Under the pieces are notes generated by a model. That model saw nothing but the letters and a program-made list of their open reading frames with translations. It was not told the DNA's origin and did not search any database. Shown piece after piece: positions 8,879 through 16,622 of a stretch of 64,000 nt of DNA (within the stretch, counting starts at the first letter, position 1; every line of letters begins with the position of its first letter). The stretch covers positions 1-64,000 of the forward strand of contig JAGWWS010000003.1 of assembly GCA_018970255.1 (NCBI GenBank), written 5' to 3'. This stretch comes from Verrucomicrobiota bacterium (GTDB lineage Bacteria; Verrucomicrobiota; Verrucomicrobiia; Chthoniobacterales; Terrimicrobiaceae). The position numbers and the translations under genes were made by a program.

Positions 8879-10563
8879 GATGGTATTACATCCCGTATTG
8901 GCTCGAAAAGACCGGCCTGCCCGCGGGCGCTCCGGCCGCCGAGCAAACCACCAAGGGCATCGACGGGCTGCGCGCCGATTTCGGCCAGGGGATGCCGCCG
9001 CAATTCTGGGAATACACGGTCAATGTCGCCCGATCGCACAAATGGAGTTTCGTCTTCATGACCGAATCGCTCGACGGCGGTGCGGTGACCTACCGCTCGA
9101 ACCGCCATTTCGACATCCTCAACGAGAACATCGTTTTCCCGTGGCAGTCCGCCAACAACACCACCGCCCACCGCGCGATCTTTGAGAGCCGACGCACTGC
9201 CTACGGGCAGGGGCTCGTGCTTTTGAACAACACTTCGCACGACGAGGCGGGCTACGCCGACCCTTGGCAGGCGTTCATCCGCTACGCGGTCGGCGGGGCG
9301 ATCGATGGAGCGCCGATGGTCATGTATGGCCAGGAAATCGGGACTTCGAACCTCGGCAGCTTCAACCACTACGAATTGAACTTCGGGAAACAAATCCCGC
9401 ACTTCAAACGCTACAACTCGATGCAGCCGCAGTGGACCGCCTGGGAGAACAACACCTTCGGCGTGCGCAACCTCATGCCCGCCTACAGCGGCGTGGGGCT
9501 GGCACGCGAATTCAGCCCCGCGCTGCGTTCCAGCCACCGCTGGTTCCTGAATCCGGCGGGCTCGAATGCACCCGACGAGGAAATTTTCGCCGTGGCGAAA
9601 TACGAAACCCCCGGCGGCACGCCATCGACCAGCGACGCCGTCCTCGCGTTCCAAAACCTCGACCGCTCCAGCGCGCAAGCGAACACCTTCGGCATCCCGC
9701 CGAACCTCGCCAACCAACTCGGGTTGAAACCCGGCCGCACTTACAATGTCCGGAACATTGCCGCCTACCTGGGGCCCAACAACGAATACCCCGGCCGCCG
9801 CGACGCGCTTCTCTGGCCGGGCGGGAAAACGCGCGCGCAACTTGAGAACGAAGGCGTCTTCGTTTCGCTCAACGCGATCCCATCGAGCAACGCCGCCTGG
9901 TCCACGGCGCCGTTCGAGCCGCAGTATCTGAAGATCTACGACACCACGGCGCCTTCGGGAATCTCCGGCGGGGTGTCGTTCGATATTTCGGGAAATTTTT
10001 CCATCTCATCGAATGCGACCTTCACTTGGAACGCCGTTCCGCCGAGCGAGGGCATCACGCCGCTCTACCGCGTCACCACCACCGCGAACGGCGTGGCTTC
10101 TTCCCAAATCGTTTCCACAACCAGCTACACATTCGAAGCCGTGGGCGATGTCGCAGTTTCGGTCTCGGTCGAAGCCGTGAACCCGAACGACCCCTCGCAG
10201 GCCAGTTCTCCCACGGTGCCCACGCCCGTGAAGTATTTGCTCACGGCGGACGGGGATTTCGACGGCGACGGGCAGCCGAACGCGGCCGATGCCGACCCGC
10301 TCGCGGCTTCGGACCTGCCCCGGATCGCGGTTGCCAGTGTGGGGACGGCTTTGCTGGAAGGGAATTCCACCACTGTCACGCACGGCTTCTCCGCCGAGCC
10401 GGGCAAGGTTTTCAACCTGCAATTCACAGGCGAACTTTCGCAGCCGTGGGGAACGGTTCCGGATGTTTCGACCGGCAACGGCTCGTTCAGCGTCGATTTC
10501 TCGAAACCCGGCGACCACCGGCAGGATTGGAACGGCAGCATGTTCTTCCGCGCGGTGCGTTGA
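8879..10563 (+). pseudogene. C-terminal part of the S8-GH13 fusion, cut off by the IS
   Basis: Native continuation of the disrupted protease-amylase gene. It carries the rest of the GH13 barrel: region II GLRADFGQG with the nucleophile Asp (residue 1260 of the restored protein), region III FMTESLDGG with the acid/base Glu (1289), and region IV NNTSHDEAG (His-Asp at 1347-1348). A beta-rich C-terminal domain follows, then a calcium-binding-like DGDFDGDGQPNAADADP stretch and a terminal domain. The open frame continues a few codons into the IS (a TTG at 8857), but there is no signal peptide, so any product would lack export and half of the barrel. I regard it as a gene remnant. Confidence 0.85.
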
Positions 10564-10609
10564 GATTTTCTTTCCCGCACGGGACGGGTTCGGGTTTGAT
10601 GGGCGTCCA

Positions 10610-11905
10610 ATGATCGAACGCTATTCACTGCCCGCCATGCGGTCCATTTGGACCGAGAAGAGGAAACTCGAGATCTGGCTCGAGATCGAAACGCTCGCCT
10701 GCGAGGCCATGGCGGCGATCGGGCAAATCCCGGAGGCCGACGCCCGCGAAATCCGCGCCAAGGGCGGCTTCGACATCGAAAAAATCCGCGAGATCGAAAA
10801 GCGCACGAACCACGATGTGATCGCCTTCCTCGAGGATGTGGCGTCGCGGGTGGGGCCGGCCTCGCGCTGGATCCACCAGGGTTTGACCTCGTCCGACCTG
10901 CTCGACACCACGCTCGCGGTGCAGATGGCCGAGTCGCTGGCGATCCTCGAGAAGGATCTTCTCGAGCTGCGGGCGGCCGTTGCCGAACGCGCGCGGGAGC
11001 ACAAATTCACGCCGATGATCGGGCGCAGCCACGGCATCCATGCGGAGCCGATCACCTTCGGGCTGAAATTGGCGCTCATGTATGACGAGTTTTCCAGGGC
11101 GCTGGAACGCTTGCGCGAAATGCGCGAGCGGGTCCGGGTGGGCAAGGTGAGCGGCGCGGTGGGCACGCATGCGCACCTCGACCCCCGCGTGGAGCGCAGC
11201 GTTTGCGAAAAGCTCGGGCTCAAGCCGGCGGCGCTTTCCACGCAAATCCTCCAGCGCGACCGGCACGCCGAGTTCATGGCGGTGCTGGCGCTGGTGGCTT
11301 CGAGCATCGACCGCTGGGCCACGGAATTCCGGCACCTCCAGCGCACCGAGGTCCTCGAGGTGGAGGAATTTTTCAGCGAGGGGCAGAAAGGCAGCAGCGC
11401 CATGCCGCACAAGCGCAACCCCATCACGGGCGAGAGGCTCAGCGGGTTGGCGCGGGTGATCCGGGGCAATGCCATGGCGGCGCTTGAGAATGTCGCCCTC
11501 TGGCACGAGCGCGACATCAGCCACAGTTCGGTCGAGCGCATCATCCTGCCGGACAGCTGCACGCTGCTCGACTACATGCTGGTTTTGCTGAAAAAACTGG
11601 TCGCCGGTTTGGTCGTGTATCCCGAAAACATGAGGCGGAACATGGAGGCGACCCGCGGGCTCTATGCCAGCCAAGCGGCGCTGTTGATGCTCACGGAGAG
11701 GGGATTGGAGCGAAAGGATGCCTACGAGGCGGTCCAGCGGGCGGCGATGAAAACCTGGCGCGAAGGCGGGGCGTTCGCGGCGAACCTCGCTGCCGAACCC
11801 GCGGTGGCTGCAAAACTCGGGGCGGACGAAATCGCCGACGCCTGCGCCACCGAGCGCCACTTCCGCCATGTGGACGAAAAGTTCCGCGCGGTGGGGATCG
11901 ACTGA
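10610..11905 (+). CDS. purB: Adenylosuccinate lyase
   Basis: Catalyses two steps of purine synthesis: SAICAR to AICAR plus fumarate, and adenylosuccinate to AMP plus fumarate. The 431-residue protein has the fumarase/aspartase-superfamily signature SSAMPHKRNP, the early TNHDVIAFLEDVA, and the conserved HQGLTSSDLLDT and RSHGIHAEP segments. Length is normal for the short bacterial form. I chose the ATG at 10610 (MIERYSLPAMRSIWT), which fits the family N-terminus. It stands alone between the split protease-amylase and the RRM gene; purC lies 11 kb away on the other strand. Confidence 0.96.
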   Translation: MIERYSLPAMRSIWTEKRKLEIWLEIETLACEAMAAIGQIPEADAREIRAKGGFDIEKIREIEKRTNHDVIAFLEDVASRVGPASRWIHQGLTSSDLLDTTLAVQMAESLAILEKDLLELRAAVAERAREHKFTPMIGRSHGIHAEPITFGLKLALMYDEFSRALERLREMRERVRVGKVSGAVGTHAHLDPRVERSVCEKLGLKPAALSTQILQRDRHAEFMAVLALVASSIDRWATEFRHLQRTEVLEVEEFFSEGQKGSSAMPHKRNPITGERLSGLARVIRGNAMAALENVALWHERDISHSSVERIILPDSCTLLDYMLVLLKKLVAGLVVYPENMRRNMEATRGLYASQAALLMLTERGLERKDAYEAVQRAAMKTWREGGAFAANLAAEPAVAAKLGADEIADACATERHFRHVDEKFRAVGID

Positions 11906-12172
11906 CCGAAAATCGACCTTGAGTTCGCGGCGGGGTTATGGGACTTTCCCCATGCCTAGGGCGCCTCAGAGTATGCAAAACGGTTCCTGCGACCCAATTC
12001 ACAGCGGTCATTGGTCTGAATTCATCGCGCCATTCTTGTTCCTTGCGGTCGGCCTTGTCGCCGCCATTTCAAGGGGATGCGCAACGCCCGGGTCCAACCG
12101 CGGGGCGAGCCGGATTCGCCGGGAGGAATTTCCCGGCCGGCAGTCCCGCCCAGAAACGAACAAACAAACACC

Positions 12173-12760
12173 ATGTCATCAGAATACACGCCAAGCGGTT
12201 CGCGACGCCCGTCGCGCCGCGGATCCAGCCGCCGCGGAGGGCGCGGCGAACGCACCAGGTCGGGAAGAACGGAGCACAAGGCTCCAGAAAAGAAATCACT
12301 GCTCTCCAAAATCTTCGGGTTTTTCAGTGGAAAATCCGAGTCGAACGGTTCGCATGAACCCGTTTCCGCACGCCGGGAGGATTCCGCAGAGCCGTCCCGT
12401 GGCGGACGCGAGCGGTCATCGCGGGGTTCGCGCCCCACGGGAATGCGTTCGCCCGAGGTGGTCGAAGTCACTTCGCCCCGCCTCTATGTCGGCAACCTTT
12501 CGTTCGACGCTGGCGAGAGCGACCTGTTCGACCTCTTCAACGGGGTCGGGTCCGTCCAGAATGTCGAGGTCGTGGTGAACCGCCACACGATGCGCTCGAA
12601 GGGATTCGCCTTCGTGCAAATGCAGGGCATCGACGAGGCGAAGCGCGCCGTTTCGGAACTCCACGACAAGGAGTTCATGGGCCGCAAGCTCGTGGTGAGC
12701 GGCGCCAAGGCCGTGGAGGAGCGCCGCTCCGAGCGCGCCCCTGCGGAAGCCGCTGAATAA
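12173..12760 (+). CDS. RRM-domain RNA-binding protein
   Basis: A 195-residue protein with a long basic, low-complexity N-terminus (Arg/Ser/Gly-rich, residues 1-100) and one C-terminal RNA-recognition motif. RNP2 is LYVGNLSF and RNP1 is KGFAFVQM, both intact, so the domain should bind single-stranded RNA. Proteins of this kind are common in Cyanobacteria and Verrucomicrobia, where they are often cold-induced; that role is not shown here. The ATG at 12173 follows an A/C-rich leader (aacgaacaaacaaacacc). The 267-base gap upstream holds short hairpins (ATGGG/CCCAT at 11938-11953) but nothing I can name. miaA begins right after it. Confidence 0.85.
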   Translation: MSSEYTPSGSRRPSRRGSSRRGGRGERTRSGRTEHKAPEKKSLLSKIFGFFSGKSESNGSHEPVSARREDSAEPSRGGRERSSRGSRPTGMRSPEVVEVTSPRLYVGNLSFDAGESDLFDLFNGVGSVQNVEVVVNRHTMRSKGFAFVQMQGIDEAKRAVSELHDKEFMGRKLVVSGAKAVEERRSERAPAEAAE

Positions 12761-12797
12761 CCGGCCACCCATCTCCGAAGGGCCCCGCGCACTCGTT

Positions 12798-13682
12798 GTG
12801 GCGGGGCCCACTGGAGTGGGAAAATCTTCGTTCGCCGTCGCGCTCGCACGGCGGGTCGGGGGGGAAGTCATCGGGGCCGACGCCTTCCAGGTTTACAGGG
12901 GAATCCCGGTCCTCACTTCGCAACCGGGCGAATCCGAACGCGGCGGTGTGCCGCACCATTTGATCGGATTTTTGGACCCCGCCGAGAGGTTCGATGCGGG
13001 AAGGTTTTTGCGGGAGGCAACGAGGCTGGTGGGGGAAATCCGGGCACGGGGCAATGTGCCGGTCGTTGCCGGAGGAACGGGGTTGTATTTGAAGGCGCTG
13101 GCGAAAGGCTTGGCTGCGCTGCCCGAGCCCGATGCGGAATTGCGGGCGGCGGTTTCTTCGATGCCGTTGGGGGAAGCGGTCCGCCTGCTTGCCGAGAAGG
13201 ACCCGGCGGTGCCCGGCGCTTTGGATTTGAAAAACCCCGCGAGGGTGCGCCGCGCGCTGGAGCTGGTTTTGCAAACCGGCCGGCCGCTGGCGGAATCGAG
13301 GTCCGGCGGGGAAGGTGGGATCGATTGCGCCGGGGTTTGCCTGGTGCGCGAACGCGGGGAATTGCGGCAAAGGATCGGCACGAATGTTTCCGCTATGCTC
13401 GCCGGCGGGGCTGTGGAGGAGGTGGCGGAGGTTTCCAAAGGCCCATGCGCGGGGGCGCGCCGGGCGATCGGCTTCCGGGAAATCGAAGCGCTGCTCTCCG
13501 GCGCTTCCAGCCTGGAAAACTGCCGAGATGCCATCCAATCGGCAACGCGCCAATATGCGAAGCGCCAGTTGACCTGGTGCCGCACGCAACTTAATTTTCC
13601 CCAAGTCGATTTGAGCGAACACCCTTCCCCCGATTCCGCACTGGGCGCCGTGCTTGGCTTGCCCGGTTTTGGCTTGGCATGA
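12798..13682 (+). CDS. miaA: tRNA dimethylallyltransferase
   Basis: Transfers a dimethylallyl group to N6 of A37 in tRNAs that read UNN codons. The P-loop GPTGVGKSS opens the protein, followed by IGADAFQVYRGIPVLT, HHLIGFLDP, VVAGGTGLYLKAL and a C-terminal RQYAKRQLTWCRTQ. The start is odd: the first standard start codon is the GTG at 12798, only two codons before the P-loop, while homologues have a few more residues that form the first beta strand. Those residues (ISEGPRALV) are encoded in frame upstream, but no ATG, GTG or TTG precedes them before the in-frame stop at 12696; a CTG at 12753 is the best non-standard candidate. It overlaps hflX by ATGA. Confidence 0.9.
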   Translation: MAGPTGVGKSSFAVALARRVGGEVIGADAFQVYRGIPVLTSQPGESERGGVPHHLIGFLDPAERFDAGRFLREATRLVGEIRARGNVPVVAGGTGLYLKALAKGLAALPEPDAELRAAVSSMPLGEAVRLLAEKDPAVPGALDLKNPARVRRALELVLQTGRPLAESRSGGEGGIDCAGVCLVRERGELRQRIGTNVSAMLAGGAVEEVAEVSKGPCAGARRAIGFREIEALLSGASSLENCRDAIQSATRQYAKRQLTWCRTQLNFPQVDLSEHPSPDSALGAVLGLPGFGLA

Positions 13683-14953
13683 CGCAGACCGCCACCGCTG
13701 CAGGCCGCGAGAGGATCATTTTGGTGGGGCTCGAGCACGACGGCGTGTCGAGGTGGGACCTTGAGGATTCCATGGAGGAACTTGCGCAGTTGGCGGATAC
13801 GGCCGGCGCGGAGGTGGCCGGGCGCGTTGTCCAGCGCCTTGACCGGCCGACAGCGCCTTTTTACATCGGCCGCGGGAAGGCGGAGGAAGTCGCGCGCGAT
13901 TCGAAATCCAAGGGCGCGGCCTCGGTGGTTTTCGACGACGAGTTGTCGCCTGCGCAGAGCCGCAACCTCGAAGAGGCGATGCATTGCAAGGTCATCGACC
14001 GCACGCAGCTCATCCTCGACATTTTCGCCTCGCGGGCGCGGACGCGCGAGGGGCGGCTGCAAATCGAACTGGCGCAGCTGCAATACCTGCTGCCGAGGCT
14101 CACGCGGATGTGGACCCACCTCTCGCGCCAAACGGGTGGCATCGGCACGAGGGGGCCCGGCGAAACCCAGCTCGAAGTGGACCGCCGCCGCGTGCAGGAC
14201 CGGATCGCCCGCCTCGAGCGGGACCTGGCGGAGGTCCGCAAAAACCGCGGCGTCCAGCGCGAAGGGCGCATGAGGCACAATTGGCCCTGTGCCTCGCTCG
14301 TCGGCTACACGAACGCAGGGAAATCCTCATTGCTCAACCGCCTCACCGGCGCCGGGGTCCCCGCCGACGACCGGCTTTTCGAAACGCTCGACCCCACCAC
14401 GCGCCACATCGTCCTTCCTAACCACCAGAAGGTCCTCTTGACCGACACGGTCGGTTTCATCCGCAAGCTCCCGCACACGCTCATCGAATCGTTCAAATCC
14501 ACACTCGAAGAGGTGTCGCTCGCGAACCTGCTCCTGCATGTGGTGGACCTCTCACACCCAAGGCACCTCGAGCACATTGCGGCGGTGGATGCCGCGCTCT
14601 CCGAACTCGGCGCGCAGGGGAAGCAAACCATCATGGTCTTCAACAAATGCGATGCCCTGGCAGACCCCGGCCTGGCCGAATCCCAACTCGCCAGGTTCCC
14701 CGGAAGCGTGGCGGTTTCCGCAAGGACGGGCGCCGGCTTCGGTCAGCTCATCGAGGAAATCCAAGTCCGGCTCGCCGCGTGGCGCATGCGCGGGCGCTAC
14801 CGCATTCCGCTTTCCGAACCCGCGTTGCTCGCCGAAATCCACCGCGTCGGGCATGTGCTCGACATCGCCTACGAAAACGATTTCGCTTTGGTGACGGCAC
14901 ACATTCCGCCGGAACTCGCCGGCCGTTTGTCGCCCCACGAAGCCGCCCCCTGA
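13679..14953 (+). CDS. hflX: GTPase HflX
   Basis: Ribosome-associated GTPase that in other bacteria splits or rescues stalled 70S ribosomes. The 424-residue protein has the N-terminal HflX domain (residues about 20-190) with the glycine-rich GGIGTRGPGETQLE loop, then the G domain: G1 GYTNAGKSS, G3 DTVGF and G4 NKCD. The start ATG overlaps the miaA stop codon, so the two are probably co-translated. The miaA-hflX neighbourhood resembles the miaA-hfq-hflX order of Proteobacteria, but without hfq. An RlpA-like lipoprotein gene follows after two bases. Confidence 0.95.
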   Translation: MTQTATAAGRERIILVGLEHDGVSRWDLEDSMEELAQLADTAGAEVAGRVVQRLDRPTAPFYIGRGKAEEVARDSKSKGAASVVFDDELSPAQSRNLEEAMHCKVIDRTQLILDIFASRARTREGRLQIELAQLQYLLPRLTRMWTHLSRQTGGIGTRGPGETQLEVDRRRVQDRIARLERDLAEVRKNRGVQREGRMRHNWPCASLVGYTNAGKSSLLNRLTGAGVPADDRLFETLDPTTRHIVLPNHQKVLLTDTVGFIRKLPHTLIESFKSTLEEVSLANLLLHVVDLSHPRHLEHIAAVDAALSELGAQGKQTIMVFNKCDALADPGLAESQLARFPGSVAVSARTGAGFGQLIEEIQVRLAAWRMRGRYRIPLSEPALLAEIHRVGHVLDIAYENDFALVTAHIPPELAGRLSPHEAAP

Positions 14954-14955
14954 CC

Positions 14956-15507
14956 ATGGCAAAAAATTTCCCAAAACTGGCCGTTGCGGCGCTTTGCGCA
15001 CTCCTGCTCGGCGGTTGTGCCTCCTTGGAGGAAATGATGCCGGTCACGGGCCCCGACGGGCGCGAGGTCAAGCATGTCTATGTCACCCAACCCTCGTTCG
15101 TCCAAACCGGCATCGCATCGTGGTATGGCGGGCGGTGGATCGGGCGGTTGACCGCGAACGGCGAGACCTACCAGCAGGGCGACATGACGGCGGCCCACAA
15201 AAGGCTGCCGTTCCACACCCATGTGCGCGTGGTGGATTTGAAAACCGGGAACTCCGTGGTCGTCCGCATCAACAACCGCGGCCCTTTCATCAAGGGGAGG
15301 ATCATCGACCTCAGCGTTGCGGCGGCCCAAAAACTGGGCACCTACGACCGGGGAATCGCCAAGGTCCGCATCGAGGCCCTGCGCGAAGTGCCCGTGCTCT
15401 CGAAACCAAACCGCAAATTGCCCCCGCGCCCGAAACCCAGCCCAACCCCGGCGCCCGCCAAGGCAGAGAACGCCCAGCCGAAAAAACGCTGGTTCGGGCT
15501 TTTTTGA
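14956..15507 (+). CDS. rlpA: RlpA-like septal ring lytic transglycosylase lipoprotein
   Basis: A 183-residue outer-membrane lipoprotein with a clear lipobox (LLGGC, Cys21). The double-psi beta-barrel domain of RlpA follows: GIASWYGGRWIGRLTANGE, AAHKRLPFHT, VVRINNRGPF and RIIDLSVAAA, which contains the catalytic Asp position of the family. In Pseudomonas RlpA cleaves naked glycan strands at the septum; here the function is inferred by family. No SPOR domain is present; a Pro/Lys-rich tail ends in KKRWFGLF. It follows hflX with a two-base gap and probably ends the miaA operon. It converges with the NusG-like gene. Confidence 0.88.
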   Translation: MAKNFPKLAVAALCALLLGGCASLEEMMPVTGPDGREVKHVYVTQPSFVQTGIASWYGGRWIGRLTANGETYQQGDMTAAHKRLPFHTHVRVVDLKTGNSVVVRINNRGPFIKGRIIDLSVAAAQKLGTYDRGIAKVRIEALREVPVLSKPNRKLPPRPKPSPTPAPAKAENAQPKKRWFGLF

Positions 15508-15513
15508 AAAGCC

Positions 15514-16062
15514 TCAGCGCGGCGCGAGTGGGTGCGCCACATCGGGGAGCACGCCGCTTTCATCGACCAGAACCTCGCGCTCCATCCCGAGGAGTTCGAG
15601 CAGCACCTTCACGCGCTGTTGTGCAGGCATCACCTGAGTGACCACTGCACGGATCCCCGCAAAGGGACCCTGAAGCAATTTCACTTCCTGCCCGGTTTCG
15701 ATGGAGGATTTGATCTCGACGGTTTCCTCGTCCACCACCGCCGCACGGAGTTCGTGGATGATGGAATCGGAAACGATCGAGGCCACGCCGCCGAATTTCA
15801 CGATGTGGGAAACGCCGATCGACGCGGCCACATGCCGGTATTTTTCCCGGTAGCCGAAGCGGGCGAAAATGTATCCGGGGAACATTGCTTCGGTGACCTT
15901 CACCTTGCCGCTCCGCCGCGCCCTTTCGAACCGCAGCATCGGGCAAAAAACCTCAAGCCCCACATCGCGGACGAGGCTGCGCTTCGCAGCGGATTCCTGC
16001 CGCGGCTTTGTCTTGATGCAAAACCAAAAAGATTCCGTGGATTCGAAAAGGTCGACGCTCAC
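15514..16062 (-). CDS. NusG/RfaH-like transcription antitermination factor
   Basis: A 182-residue NusG paralogue. The NGN domain starts at FWFCIKTKPRQESAAKRSL and includes VFCPMLRFERARRSGKVKV and MFPGYIFARF; a KOW-type segment (VKLLQGPFAGIRAVVTQV) follows near residue 130. Specialised NusG proteins of this size (RfaH, UpxY, LoaP types) help RNA polymerase read through long polysaccharide operons, which fits its place at the end of the export locus. Unlike the usual arrangement it is the last gene, not the first. Its ATG overlaps the Wza-like stop codon (ATGA). I did not find an ops-like element upstream of the locus. Confidence 0.85.
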   Translation of the reverse strand: MSVDLFESTESFWFCIKTKPRQESAAKRSLVRDVGLEVFCPMLRFERARRSGKVKVTEAMFPGYIFARFGYREKYRHVAASIGVSHIVKFGGVASIVSDSIIHELRAAVVDEETVEIKSSIETGQEVKLLQGPFAGIRAVVTQVMPAQQRVKVLLELLGMEREVLVDESGVLPDVAHPLAPR

Positions 16063-16622
16063 CAGAAACTCTGGGGAACCTCGATTTTGTCGCCGGGCTT
16101 GAGGCGGATGTCTTTCGAGGGATCCCTGCGGACATCCTTCACATTGATCACCGTCACTTTTCCATCGCGGAGGAGGCGGACCTTGCTTTGGTCGGCGAAC
16201 TCGGTGAATCCGCCCGAGGCGCTGATGGCGCTGAGGACCGTGATGTCCGGCGTGAACGGAACGCGCTGTGGCGCCTTCACTTCACCACCGGTGTTCACAA
16301 ACCTGGCCTCCATCGGAATACTCAAAGTGATCGATGGATTGGTGTAGATTTGCTGAGACCGATAAGCATTCTCGATGGCAGCTTGTAACTGAGATTGACT
16401 CGACGCAGCGGCCCTGACGCGACCGATATGGGGAAGGTTTAGAAAGCCTTCTCCATCAATTGTGTATGGTCCAGAAACAGCAAGTATTTCCTCGCTTGGA
16501 ACTCCACCCAGCTTTATTTCGATGGTGTCACCAGGTCGCAAGACAGCATCTTGCGCAAAGCCGATGCTGCATATGAAAACGAAGACCAGAAAGATGGAAT
16601 ACAACTTAATACTCCCCTTCAT
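16059..16622 (-). CDS. Wza-type polysaccharide export protein
   Basis: A 187-residue periplasmic/outer-membrane polysaccharide export protein. A signal peptide (FLVFVFICSIGFAQ) precedes the Poly_export domain (DAVLRPGDTIEIKLGG, FLNLPHIGRV) and an SLBB domain (GGEVKAPQRVPFTPDITVLSAISASGG). It is much shorter than E. coli Wza (about 380 residues) and lacks the C-terminal amphipathic helix region, as is common in this class. The ATG at 16622 lies 17 bases inside the upstream kinase gene. Base composition changes within the gene: roughly the first half is AT-rich like the kinase, the second half GC-rich like the NusG gene. Confidence 0.85.
   Translation of the reverse strand: MKGSIKLYSIFLVFVFICSIGFAQDAVLRPGDTIEIKLGGVPSEEILAVSGPYTIDGEGFLNLPHIGRVRAAASSQSQLQAAIENAYRSQQIYTNPSITLSIPMEARFVNTGGEVKAPQRVPFTPDITVLSAISASGGFTEFADQSKVRLLRDGKVTVINVKDVRRDPSKDIRLKPGDKIEVPQSFW

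Noticed and set aside
8857-10563. Independent amylase gene starting at a TTG in the IS end
   Set aside because: It lacks a signal peptide and barrel strands 1-3; the exact in-frame join with the upstream part shows that it is the severed end of one gene.
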